Positions 34,245 through 42,152 of a DNA stretch of 64,000 nt are shown piece after piece. The notes under the pieces were generated by a model. The model did not search any database and had not been told where the DNA came from. It was given only the letters and a program-made list of their open reading frames with translations. Source of the stretch: Poriferisodalis sp965231925 (lineage in GTDB: Bacteria > Actinomycetota > Acidimicrobiia > Acidimicrobiales > Poriferisodalaceae); assembly GCA_965231925.1 (NCBI GenBank), contig OZ246894.1:4645233-4709232 (forward strand), read 5' to 3'. Every line of letters begins with the position of its first letter. The first letter of the stretch is position 1. The position numbers were made by a program, and so were the translations under genes.

Positions 34245-35737
34245 GGCTCACCGAGCGGGAGTTGTTGGGGTGCACCCTGCTCAGAGGTGCCGGTGGACCG
34301 CCGCCGGCGCCGCCCCGGTCTCGGTGATGGCACATGCAGCTCCCCGGTGGGGGCGTCGGGCGTTCCCGGTTGAGTCACGTGCAGCTGCGTCGGCTTCCCG
34401 ACAGGGGCGCCGCTCGGCCCCCCCGGCGGCCCTCCGCTGGCGTGTGAGACAGCGAGTATCAGCGCGACCGCGATGCAGTTGCCGATCAATGCGACCGGTC
34501 CGTGGGCCACGAAGGGCAACGCGCCCACGGTGTGCGGCAGGATGCGCAACACCCCCGCGATCGCCACGAGTGCCTGCAGTCCTACGACGAACGCTGCGCT
34601 CGCGGCCAGCAACCGGTGCGTACCGCGTGCCCGCTGCGCGATGGCCGCACCTATGCCTACGAAGAGCAGGTAGGCCGCGATCAGTGCCGCGCCGCCCAGG
34701 ATCCCGAGTTCTTCGGCAATGACGGCATAGATGAAGTCGCTGTGCGGCTCATGCAGCAGTTGCGGGGCCCCGAGTCCCGGTCCGACGCCGCTGATGCCGC
34801 CCGCGCTGATCCCGAATGAGGCATCGACGACGGCGGTGCCTCGCTCCCCGATCCAGGGGTTCAGCCAGTAGCGCACCTGAGCGGACAGCGGGTCGTAGAC
34901 GGTTGCGAGCACGACGACCCCGATCGAGTACGTGGCGAGCACCCCCGCCAGAGCGCGCGTGCGCGTCGGGTGAGGCACGGTCGGCAGTTCGCGACCGGCT
35001 GCGTCGCTGTCGTCGAGCCACAGCGGCAGCCAGGCGGACGCGAAGATCACAGCGGAGCTCGCGAGGTCTCGCTGGACTGTCAGCAGTATCCAAGCGAAGA
35101 TCGCTGCCGCACTCGCGCCCGCTGCATGACGGCGTGGCACGATCCGGGGGCTCAGCCAGCGGGGCGCAGTCGTGGTGAGCCCGCAGGCAGCCAAGATCAC
35201 CGCGATCTTGGCGAATTCGTACGGCTGGACGCTGAGCGGACCCAGATTCAGCCACTGACGCGGCATCTCATACGCGCCGCCGGCGACGTTCGTCCCCGCC
35301 CCGAAGCTGCCCAGCGCTGCGAACACCACCGCGCAGAACCCGAACGTGCCGGGCCTTCGCAAGAATCCGTCTCGGTGACGCACCGCGGCCAAGGTCCCTG
35401 CGAAGACTGCGAATCCGAGCAGCGCCGCCACGGCTTGTTCGGATGCCAGCGATGGGTCTGTCCGGGTCACGAAGACCCAGCCGGTGCCGATCAGCAACGC
35501 GACGATGCCGAAGAGGATCTCGTTGCTGCCCGGTGCCCATCGCCCGATCGCGACCCGGGCGCCCGCACCGGCCACGAGGACGACTGCGAGCCAGCCGGCC
35601 TCGCTCCATATCGATTCTGCGTAGTCATTGCGCGTCACTCCGATGCCGGCGACTACGAACGCAGCGCAGACCACAACGCTCGCCATTGCCGCGAGCGCAA
35701 TCTCGGTGCGGCGTCGAGCGCGCAGCGGCAGGCTCAA
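34241..35737 (-). CDS. rodA: RodA/FtsW-family SEDS glycosyltransferase
   Basis: A ~498-aa membrane protein with about ten helices and SEDS motifs. NLGPLSVQPYEFAKIAVILA, VQRDLASSAVIFASAWLPLW and WIGERGTAVVDASFGISAGG are present. In most SEDS proteins the catalytic Asp lies in a QxDLG motif, matching the QRDLA here. It polymerises lipid II glycan strands with a class B PBP. The TTG at 35737 overlaps the pstP stop by TTGA; further upstream is only shadow frame. The Pro/Arg-rich C-terminal tail is longer than usual. Confidence 0.88.
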   Translation of the reverse strand: MSLPLRARRRTEIALAAMASVVVCAAFVVAGIGVTRNDYAESIWSEAGWLAVVLVAGAGARVAIGRWAPGSNEILFGIVALLIGTGWVFVTRTDPSLASEQAVAALLGFAVFAGTLAAVRHRDGFLRRPGTFGFCAVVFAALGSFGAGTNVAGGAYEMPRQWLNLGPLSVQPYEFAKIAVILAACGLTTTAPRWLSPRIVPRRHAAGASAAAIFAWILLTVQRDLASSAVIFASAWLPLWLDDSDAAGRELPTVPHPTRTRALAGVLATYSIGVVVLATVYDPLSAQVRYWLNPWIGERGTAVVDASFGISAGGISGVGPGLGAPQLLHEPHSDFIYAVIAEELGILGGAALIAAYLLFVGIGAAIAQRARGTHRLLAASAAFVVGLQALVAIAGVLRILPHTVGALPFVAHGPVALIGNCIAVALILAVSHASGGPPGGPSGAPVGKPTQLHVTQPGTPDAPTGELHVPSPRPGRRRRRSTGTSEQGAPQQLPLGEP

Positions 35738-36573
35738 CGCGAGCGGGAACGCCGCCAGCCGCGTCGCCTCGGCGCGCGCTGGGTGCTGCCGTCGGGCGGT
35801 GGGGCGTCGGCTTCCGCCTCGGTGGTCTCGACCGAGATTCCCTCGATGTCGACGTCGACCACCAGTGCCGTGGAGTTGTCGCGCCCGCCGCGGTCGTTGG
35901 CCTGCCGCACCAGTGCGCGTGCCACATCGGAGGGATGCTCGTCGATGTTGAGCAGCTCGCAGATGTCTGAGGAGTCCAATTCGTTGGTGACGCCGTCGGT
36001 GCACAGCAGGAAACGGTCGTTGCCGGTGAGCTCGAGGATCCAGTCGTCGATCGCCACTTCGGGCTCCACGCCGATGGCTCGTGTCAGCGTGTTGCGGCGG
36101 GGATGGTCGGCGGCTTGTTCCACGGTGAGGTCGCCGGCTCGGACCATCTCGGCCACGAAGTTGTGGTCGATCGTGAGCTGGGTGAGCTCGCCCCCTTGGT
36201 AGCGGTAGACCCGCGAGTCGCCGACGTTGACGAGGCACCACACTCGGTTGTCGTCCTGCTGCACCACGGCGATCGCGCACAGCGTGGTGCCCATGCCGGT
36301 GAGATCTGCATGGGCGGTCGAGCGGTGGTGCACGACTTGGTTGGCGTGGCGAACAGCCGCCAGCAGTTCGGCCGGCGTCGAGGGGGAGTTCGCCGCGACG
36401 GTCTTCACCGCAAGGCTCGACGCAACGCTGCCGCCGAGGTGCCCGCCCATGCCGTCGGCCACCACGAACAGACCGATGTCCGCGTACATGGCGTCTTGGT
36501 TCTCGGGGCGGCGCAGGCCCCGGTCTGACGCTCCGCCCCAGCGAATGCGCATTTGGCGGGCTGGGGCGCTCAT
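35734..36573 (-). CDS. pstP: PP2C-type Ser/Thr phosphatase PstP
   Basis: This 279-aa protein has PP2C metal-site motifs: SDRGLRRPENQDAMY, VVADGMGGHLGGSVAS, VNVGDSRVYRYQGGELTQLT, LLCTDGVTNELD and GGRDNSTALVVDV. It reverses PknB-type phosphorylation. It lacks the C-terminal transmembrane and extracellular part seen in mycobacterial PstP, ending in an Arg-rich tail (RRRGWRRSRSR), so it is probably cytosolic. Start ATG 36573 chosen from the family N-terminus (RIRWGGASDRG). Its position between FhaB and RodA genes is conserved. Confidence 0.9.
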   Translation of the reverse strand: MSAPARQMRIRWGGASDRGLRRPENQDAMYADIGLFVVADGMGGHLGGSVASSLAVKTVAANSPSTPAELLAAVRHANQVVHHRSTAHADLTGMGTTLCAIAVVQQDDNRVWCLVNVGDSRVYRYQGGELTQLTIDHNFVAEMVRAGDLTVEQAADHPRRNTLTRAIGVEPEVAIDDWILELTGNDRFLLCTDGVTNELDSSDICELLNIDEHPSDVARALVRQANDRGGRDNSTALVVDVDIEGISVETTEAEADAPPPDGSTQRAPRRRGWRRSRSR

Positions 36574-36670
36574 AGCGGCCCAGTCTCGCGGCTTCGCGGT
36601 GCGGCGACACCATGTGCAGCAGCGCGTCGGGACGCGGGGTCGCACAACGGGTCCACGCCGCGTGGCGCGC

Positions 36671-37138
36671 TCATGTGCTGACCTCGAAGACGGTCGAGCC
36701 GACCTGCACGAAGTCGCCGACGCGCACGACGGTTGCGTTGGCGACCTTCTGGCGATTCAGGTACGTCCCGTTCGTGGAGCCCAGATCTTCGAGCAAGTGC
36801 TGGCTGCCGTTGCGGTGCAGGCGGGCATGGGCTTGTGAGGAGTAGCTGTCGTCGATGATCACGTCGCATTCGGGGCCACGGCCGATCGTCAGCGCTTCGG
36901 TGAGCAGGTGGCGTTCTCCCTGGGCGCTCAAGGGCGATCGGACGACGAGAGCGAGCGGTTGCGGGGACGTGTTGCCGTTGGGTGCCCCGTCGCCTCGCAG
37001 GGCACGCAACGATCTCCAGCTCAAGTGATTGCGCGGCGTGGTGACACCGGCCCATACGGCGCGCATCACCCTGAAGAAGAACAGGTAGAGCAGGACGAGC
37101 ACGCACACCGCGAGCAGCCGCACGAGCTGCTCGGACAT
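36671..37138 (-). CDS. fhaB: FHA-domain membrane protein FhaB (FipA)
   Basis: A 155-aa protein with an N-terminal transmembrane helix (LVRLLAVCVLVLLYLFFFRV) and a C-terminal FHA domain: LTIGRGPECDVIIDDSYSSQ, HARLH, and EDLGSTNGTYLNRQKV. FHA domains bind phosphothreonine; FhaB links PknA/PknB signalling to the divisome. The start overlaps the stop of the next FHA gene by one base, so they are cotranscribed. Confidence 0.9.
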   Translation of the reverse strand: MSEQLVRLLAVCVLVLLYLFFFRVMRAVWAGVTTPRNHLSWRSLRALRGDGAPNGNTSPQPLALVVRSPLSAQGERHLLTEALTIGRGPECDVIIDDSYSSQAHARLHRNGSQHLLEDLGSTNGTYLNRQKVANATVVRVGDFVQVGSTVFEVST

Positions 37139-37416
37139 CAGTCCAGCTCCAGCCGCAGATCGTGAGTGCCGATGGTCACGACATCACCGTGTGTCAGGCG
37201 CTCGCTCGTGATCTCGATCCCATTCAGCAGCGTGCCGTTGACGCTGGCCAGGTCCACCAGCAGCAGGCCGTCTGGGTCGGAGCTGATTTGCGCGTGCCGT
37301 CGTGAGACCTTCGGCCCGTCGAGCACGATCTCGCAGTCGTCGCGCCGCCCGATGACCGTCGACGATCCCAATCTGTGGCACTGTCCGTCGCTGCCGACCA
37401 AGCTGGCGCCACCCAC
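37138..37416 (-). CDS. Short FHA-domain protein at the fhaA position
   Basis: From GTG 37416 this encodes only 92 aa, almost all FHA domain: TVIGRRDDCEIVLDGPKVSR, RHAQI and DLASVNGTLLNGIEI, with the conserved G-R, S-R-H and N-G residues. The fhaA gene at this place normally encodes ~300-500 aa with an N-terminal DUF3662 domain and linker. That part is missing, and tRNA-Leu lies directly upstream on the other strand. A TACACT hexamer 8 bp before the GTG fits a leaderless promoter, so it may be expressed. It may be a truncated fhaA or a distinct short FHA gene. Confidence 0.65.
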   Translation of the reverse strand: MGGASLVGSDGQCHRLGSSTVIGRRDDCEIVLDGPKVSRRHAQISSDPDGLLLVDLASVNGTLLNGIEITSERLTHGDVVTIGTHDLRLELD

Positions 37417-37424
37417 GACGGTCC

Positions 37425-37430
37425 AGTGTA
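37425..37430 (-). promoter_or_regulatory. Possible -10 box for a leaderless FHA mRNA
   Basis: TACACT, read on the minus strand, ends 8 bp before the GTG start. This spacing would put transcription start at or near the GTG. Candidate -35 sequences are weak. It is also the only intergenic sequence available between this gene and tRNA-Leu. Confidence 0.35.
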
Positions 37431-37466
37431 GGAGAGCGGCTTTGCGGGCTAGTCTGTTCGCCCCAC

Positions 37467-37550
37467 GCGCGAGTGGCGGAATTGGCAGACGCGCAGGCTT
37501 CAGGTGCCTGTGCCCGCAAGGGTGTGAGGGTTCAAGTCCCTCCTCGCGCA
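37467..37550 (+). tRNA. tRNA-Leu (anticodon CAG)
   Basis: Class II tRNA of 84 nt. Acceptor GCGCGAG pairs exactly with CTCGCGC and the discriminator is A. The anticodon stem-loop CAGGC-TTCAGGT-GCCTG shows CAG. A short variable arm (TGCCCGCAAGGGTGT) and T arm AGGGTTCAAGTCCCT follow. CCA not encoded. Confidence 0.95.
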
Positions 37551-37578
37551 CTGCGAAAGCGGTGGTGCCGGCTGGGGT

Positions 37579-38286
37579 CTAGGAATCGCGTCGGATCTTG
37601 GCGGAGTTCTTCAGGGCCTCTCGGGCGGAAAGCGCGCTGAGGCGGTCGCGGTTACGGGCGACGTAGTCTTCGACGGTTGGCAGGTCGGTCCACGCGAGGG
37701 AGCGCAAGGCCCACCCGATGCCCTTGCGAATGAAGAAGTCGGTGTGTGACAGGTTGGGTTCGATGCAGTCGAAGAGGAGATCGAGGTCGGTCTCGTCTTT
37801 CCTGTTGATCTGGCAGATGATGGATGACCTGCGTTTCCACATGTTGGTGTCACGACTCCACGAGCGCATGTGGCCGGATATGTCGGTGGGATAGCTCTCG
37901 AGGAGTTCGCGCAGGCGATGGGTGGCGACGTCGTCGACGTAGTCCCACCAGGCACCGGTCACCACGAACTCCTCCAACATCGCCATCGTGTCCAGCGTGC
38001 GGAACGCCCGGTACTTCGGCGACCCGGCAATGTCCAGCGCGACGTAGCGTTCCTCGCGGAACTCGGCGTGGCGCCAGAGCTCACCGACGGTGCTCTGCCA
38101 GGCCGCTTTGTCGCCGAACGGGTCGGTGTGCAGCACTGCGTTCACCAGCTTGCGGCGGGCCGGTTTCTGAACGCCTCGATACGGCATCTCCGACTTCATG
38201 TAGGCGCGCATTCCTTCGGCCTTGTCCGGGTTGGCAGCGTCGGCGAGCGCGCGGCGGATGTCCGAGACGAGCTGAGTGTTTGCCAT
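37579..38286 (-). CDS. DNA alkylation repair protein, AlkD-like HEAT-repeat glycosylase
   Basis: A 235-aa helical protein. AYMKSEMPYRGVQKPARRKL, REERYVALDIA, TGAWWDYVDDVATHRLRELL, MWKRRSSIICQ and FFIRKGIGWALRSLAWTD are hallmarks of the DNA alkylation repair (AlkD) family. WWDYVD includes the Trp/Asp residues that contact the lesion. AlkD removes N3- and N7-alkyl purines without base flipping. It is the first of three adjacent alkylation-repair genes (AlkD, Ogt, Ada-AlkA) on the same strand. Confidence 0.88.
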   Translation of the reverse strand: MANTQLVSDIRRALADAANPDKAEGMRAYMKSEMPYRGVQKPARRKLVNAVLHTDPFGDKAAWQSTVGELWRHAEFREERYVALDIAGSPKYRAFRTLDTMAMLEEFVVTGAWWDYVDDVATHRLRELLESYPTDISGHMRSWSRDTNMWKRRSSIICQINRKDETDLDLLFDCIEPNLSHTDFFIRKGIGWALRSLAWTDLPTVEDYVARNRDRLSALSAREALKNSAKIRRDS

Positions 38287-38338
38287 GGTCAGAACTGCCT
38301 GCTCACCTCTGTTGTGCAGTCGTGCGTGCCGCGTCGGG

Positions 38339-38866
38339 TTACAGCGCGCCCTCGTGCTCCAACAGCTGAGTCTTGAGATCGAGCCCGCCTCCGAAGCCGG
38401 TGAGCGAGCCGTCGGCGCCGATGACCCGGTGGCACGGCAGCACGATCGGCACGGGATTGCGGCCGTTGGCCTGACCCACCGCCCGCACGGCCTTGGGCCG
38501 CCCGATCAATGCCGCCTGCTCGCCGTAGCTGCGGGTGCTGCCGTAGGGGATGTCGCCGAGAGCTCGCCAGGCGGCCTCTTGGAACGGGGTGCCGCGCAGG
38601 TCGAGCGGCACGTCGAAGCCGGTGCGATCGCCGTCGAAGTACTCGGCGAGCTGCGTCGCTGCCTGGCGCAGTATCGGATGGCCCGGATCTTCTGTCATCA
38701 CCTCAGGCAGCTTGACGGAGGTCTCGTCGCCGCGCCACGACACCGCCCGCAGTCCCTCGTCGGTTGCGACCAGGCCCAACGGCCCGATGGGACTGTCGAT
38801 GGTTGTGTGCCAGTGCGTGTCCGCGCTCGTGGGGTCGGCGTCGGTGGTGGGGTGTGGTGGGCTCAT
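38339..38866 (-). CDS. ogt: Methylated-DNA--protein-cysteine methyltransferase (Ogt type)
   Basis: A 175-aa suicide enzyme that moves O6-alkyl groups from guanine to its own cysteine. The active site PCHRVIGADG (C145) is intact. IPYGSTRSYGEQAALIGRPK and AVGQANGRNPVPIVLPC match the DNA-binding wing and Asn hinge. An N-terminal DUF-like half is shorter than in Ada. It ends 50 bp from AlkD and starts 27 bp from the Ada-AlkA stop, so the three genes look like an operon. Confidence 0.92.
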   Translation of the reverse strand: MSPPHPTTDADPTSADTHWHTTIDSPIGPLGLVATDEGLRAVSWRGDETSVKLPEVMTEDPGHPILRQAATQLAEYFDGDRTGFDVPLDLRGTPFQEAAWRALGDIPYGSTRSYGEQAALIGRPKAVRAVGQANGRNPVPIVLPCHRVIGADGSLTGFGGGLDLKTQLLEHEGAL

Positions 38867-38893
38867 GAGGTGCTTTCTGTATCGGGACCGAAG

Positions 38894-40453
38894 TCAGCGA
38901 GTGATCGGGGCTTGGCGGGCAGCCGCGTGCCACAGGTGTTGCGCAGCCCATGCTCGGTAGGGACGCCACGGCTCGGCCAGCGCCTCGAGTTCGCTGGCAC
39001 TGACAGGGTGCCCGACGAGCTGCTCGGCGGCCCGGCGCAGGCCGAGGTCTGACGCCGGGAACGCATCGTCGCGGCCGTAGACCCGCATAGCGATGAGGTG
39101 TGCGGTCCACGGGCCGATACCAGGCAGTTCGCACAGTTGGGCCACCACGGCTTCGAGGCTGTCGGCTGCGCACAGGTCCACGTCGCCGCTGGCCACTGCC
39201 CGGGCGACGCCCACGATGGTGTCGATGCGCCGTTGGGTGAACCCCAGCCCGGCGAGCCCGGACGGTCCAGCGCCAGCGAGCGTGGCAGCGTCGGGGAACA
39301 AGCGCGACAGCGGGACAGGGTCGCCTTCGCAGCACTCCGAGAGCGCATCGATGGGTGTGCCGAGGCGCAGTGCGATACGGCCGGCCATCGTGGATGCCGC
39401 TGCGAGCGAGATTTGCTGGTTGACGACGATGCGGACGGCAGTCTCGAAGCGGTCCCACGATCGTGGCACTCGCAGTCCTGGTGCCGCCCGCACGAGCGGT
39501 CCGATGAGCGGGTCGTCGCCGAGCGCGGCCGTCGCTGGTGCAGGGTCGGCATCTGTGCCGAGCATCGCCCGGCAGCGGCTGACCGCATCGATGATCGAGT
39601 CGTATGTCGGCAGGTGCAGTCGCAGTTGCAATCGTCCTGCTGCCTCGTAGGGCCAGTCCGCCCCAGCGTCGGCGTCTGTGGGCCCGTGCGTTCCGGAGGC
39701 AGCGTCTGCAGGCAGCACCACTTCCGCAATGCCTGGGTGCCCGCATGCGGCAAAACTGCGGACGTACCTGGGCCCAAGGGAATCGAACCCCGTGGAATCG
39801 GACCCATTGAGATCAGACGCAGTGGGGTCGACAGTCACAGCTTCGACACCGGGAATGACACGGGCGGCCTGGTGGGAAGTGAACGCCTCGAAGTCATACG
39901 GCGCGAGATACGGGATGCCCAGCACGAGGCCGCCGTCAAGGCGTGGACCTTCGCCCCGCCGCCGCTTCGAACGCAGCTCAGTCGGCGTGAAGCAGAAAAC
40001 CGACGTGATCGCCCGGTGCAGCTGGCGAGATCCGCCGAACCCTGCGGCGCAGGCGATCTGGGCGAACGTCAGATCGGTGTCGTCGATCAGACAGCGCGCA
40101 AAGTGCGCTCGGCGTGATCGGGCGATGGTGGTGGGTGTCGCGCCGACATGGAGCTCGAACAGTCGCCGGAGCTGGCGGGCGCTGTAGCCCACGCGAGCCG
40201 CGAGTGCCTCCTCGTCGTGATCGTCCAGGAAGCCGTCATTGATCCGCCCCAAGGCCGCTTGGACCGGTGCGGGAACGTCGAGATCGGCCAGCGAGCCGGC
40301 GCGGCGTTCTGGCTGGCAGCGCAGGCAGGGGCGGAAGCCGTTCACCTCGGCGGCCACCGGGTTGGAATAGTGCGTCACGTTGTGAGGCAACGGTTGCGCC
40401 GTGCAATCCGCCCGGCAGTAGATGCCCGTCGTGCGCACCGCCGATACCTGCAT
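38894..40453 (-). CDS. Ada-type Zn/AraC domain fused to AlkA DNA glycosylase
   Basis: This 519-aa fusion joins three parts. First is an Ada N-terminal zinc domain (TTGIYCRADCTAQ, then RPCLRCQPE) whose Cys accepts methyl from phosphotriesters. An AraC helix-turn-helix follows (LAARVGYSARQLRRLFELHV, then AGFGGSRQLHRA), and then an AlkA HhH-GPD glycosylase (LPGIGPWTAHLIAMRVYGRD, FPASDLGL with the catalytic Asp). It lacks the O6-methyltransferase half, which the neighbouring Ogt supplies. ATG 40453 is chosen because the clustered TCGGACAT boxes then fall just upstream as a promoter-proximal operator. Confidence 0.88.
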   Translation of the reverse strand: MQVSAVRTTGIYCRADCTAQPLPHNVTHYSNPVAAEVNGFRPCLRCQPERRAGSLADLDVPAPVQAALGRINDGFLDDHDEEALAARVGYSARQLRRLFELHVGATPTTIARSRRAHFARCLIDDTDLTFAQIACAAGFGGSRQLHRAITSVFCFTPTELRSKRRRGEGPRLDGGLVLGIPYLAPYDFEAFTSHQAARVIPGVEAVTVDPTASDLNGSDSTGFDSLGPRYVRSFAACGHPGIAEVVLPADAASGTHGPTDADAGADWPYEAAGRLQLRLHLPTYDSIIDAVSRCRAMLGTDADPAPATAALGDDPLIGPLVRAAPGLRVPRSWDRFETAVRIVVNQQISLAAASTMAGRIALRLGTPIDALSECCEGDPVPLSRLFPDAATLAGAGPSGLAGLGFTQRRIDTIVGVARAVASGDVDLCAADSLEAVVAQLCELPGIGPWTAHLIAMRVYGRDDAFPASDLGLRRAAEQLVGHPVSASELEALAEPWRPYRAWAAQHLWHAAARQAPITR

Positions 40454-40476
40454 GAGGTGATTGTGGCGCACATGGG

Positions 40477-40518
40477 TCGGACATAATCGGACATGCCGAA
40501 TCATGTCCGTAGTCGTCC
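40477..40518. promoter_or_regulatory. Clustered TCGGACAT boxes upstream of ada-alkA
   Basis: TCGGACAT occurs at 40477-40484 and 40487-40494. CGGACATG (40488-40495) forms a perfect 8-bp inverted repeat with CATGTCCG (40502-40509), and TCGTCCGA follows at 40513-40520. If ada-alkA starts at 40453 this cluster lies 24-65 bp upstream. It is a good candidate operator for methylated Ada. It does not match the usual actinobacterial SOS box. Confidence 0.5.
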
Positions 40519-40565
40519 GATTCCGCGAGCCGATTCGAGGACTGCTGTGAAGAGTCAGCGAGAGA

Positions 40566-42005
40566 TCAGATCTCGATGGAGTCGCGTACGGGGGTTCGCC
40601 GCGCTCGGCGGCGGCGCAGCCACCACAACGCCACTGCCAATGCGATCACGATGACCGGCAGGAACGGCAGCAGGGCGCCGATGACGAGCAGCACGCCGTT
40701 GCCGACCGCGACCAGAGCGTTCCACCCACCGCTCAGCGCGTCGCTGAAGCCAGGGGGTGTGTCCTCTTCCTCGACAGTCAGGAACAGCGTGGTGGATCGG
40801 GCCAGCCGGGCCAGTTCGGTGCCCGCCTCGGTGATCGGCACGGCGCTCAGACGAACGTCGATTTCCAGGCCGCGGGTTGCCACTCGACCACCGACACGTC
40901 CGTTGTCGACCTGCTCGCTGTACTTCGCGATCCGCCGCTGCCCTGGTCCGATGCGGGAAATGTCGACGCCGTCATCGGCACCGGGCACCTGAAGCTGGTC
41001 CATCCGGAATCGCAGGGCATTGGAGTTGAGCGTGACTTGGGTCAGCGTGGTCTCGCCTTCGTTCTCCAGCTCGAAGCAGAAGCCGACATCGCCGTCCGGC
41101 GGCACGACGACGTCGGTGAACCCGAGGCAGGGGTCTTCGTCGCCTGTCGCTATCCAAGCGCGCAAGACGACCGCGGTGGGCGGCACCGCCTCCACAGACT
41201 CCGTGATCGACAGCGTGATCGTGGACAAGTCCACCCGGTCGCGCAGCGAGCGCAGCTGTCCTCGGAGCCGTTCGAGGTTCGTCTCGCGGTTCGCCAGCTC
41301 GCGCTCCAGCTCGGCCACGCCTTCCACTTCGGTCGCCTGCGACAGGAACTCGCGCAGCCGGTTCACGCTGATCTCCGCAGTCGTGATGCGGCTGTTCAGA
41401 TCCACGACGATGTCGGTGACATCCTCGGAGTTCACCGACTGCTCGACCAGTTCGCCCACGTTGGACAGTTGCTCCAGCGCGGCGAAGAACTGCTCGGGCC
41501 GGATCTTGAACGTCAGCGTGGTGTGGGCTCGGCCCTGGGTGCGGGTGTCCTGGGAGAACGTGAACCCGCCCAGTCCCTCGATGATCGAGTTGGCCTGGGC
41601 TGCGGCTGTGGCCACGTCGGCGGTCTCCACCGCGATCCATGCGGTGTAGATGATGTCCCGGTCGAAGTCGGCGGGCACTGCGGGCACACCGGCCGCCAAG
41701 GTGCTCGAGCCCGACTCCATCATCTCTTCCTCGGCCATGTCCGCGTCATCTGACATCGCCGCGCCCTGTGTCAGCGTGACCTCTCGGGCCATTTCTTCGG
41801 CCATGGGTTCCTCGCTCACGGCGTCGTCAGAATCGGCGAAGCTCGCAGGCGCGTCTTCGGTGAATGACGTATCTGCATCGGCGCTTCCGCCGACACCGCA
41901 CGCCGCCGCCAATGCCATTACCGCCAGTGCTGCCACAGCAAGGGCCAGCCATCGTGCCCACCTGTCTGCACAGCGGTCGATCGTGTGATTGCTTGGAACA
42001 GTCAT
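40566..42005 (-). CDS. DUF4349 lipoprotein with C-terminal transmembrane helix
   Basis: A 479-aa envelope protein with signal peptide and lipobox (LALAVAALAVMALAAAC). DUF4349 is evident in YTAWIAVETADVATAAAQAN, LGGFTFSQDTRTQGRAHTTL and VVDLNSRITTAEISVNRLRE, followed by a coiled-coil stretch (ELERELANRETNLERLRGQL). A C-terminal membrane helix (LVAVGNGVLLVIGALLPFLP...) and Arg-rich tail place that end in the cytosol. The extra ~200 residues before the helix (LGFTDVVVPPDGDVGFCFEL) are not typical of DUF4349. I chose ATG 42005 because GGGGGAG precedes it. Confidence 0.8.
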   Translation of the reverse strand: MTVPSNHTIDRCADRWARWLALAVAALAVMALAAACGVGGSADADTSFTEDAPASFADSDDAVSEEPMAEEMAREVTLTQGAAMSDDADMAEEEMMESGSSTLAAGVPAVPADFDRDIIYTAWIAVETADVATAAAQANSIIEGLGGFTFSQDTRTQGRAHTTLTFKIRPEQFFAALEQLSNVGELVEQSVNSEDVTDIVVDLNSRITTAEISVNRLREFLSQATEVEGVAELERELANRETNLERLRGQLRSLRDRVDLSTITLSITESVEAVPPTAVVLRAWIATGDEDPCLGFTDVVVPPDGDVGFCFELENEGETTLTQVTLNSNALRFRMDQLQVPGADDGVDISRIGPGQRRIAKYSEQVDNGRVGGRVATRGLEIDVRLSAVPITEAGTELARLARSTTLFLTVEEEDTPPGFSDALSGGWNALVAVGNGVLLVIGALLPFLPVIVIALAVALWWLRRRRARRTPVRDSIEI

Positions 42006-42152
42006 GGCGCTCCCCCTGGAGTGGCCGAGCATGGCGCGGCACTACCCGACTGACGTCCATCGTCCCGCCAACGTTCCCCGCAGCGCCATTGCAGTCGCGT
42101 GTCGGTCACGAGACCATGACGTGGCTGCATTGTCATACTGCCATGCGAGCCG

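Noticed and set aside
35738..36613. N-terminal extension of the RodA frame
   Set aside because: It overlaps pstP in another frame and is Arg/His-rich. The real start is the TTG overlapping the pstP stop.
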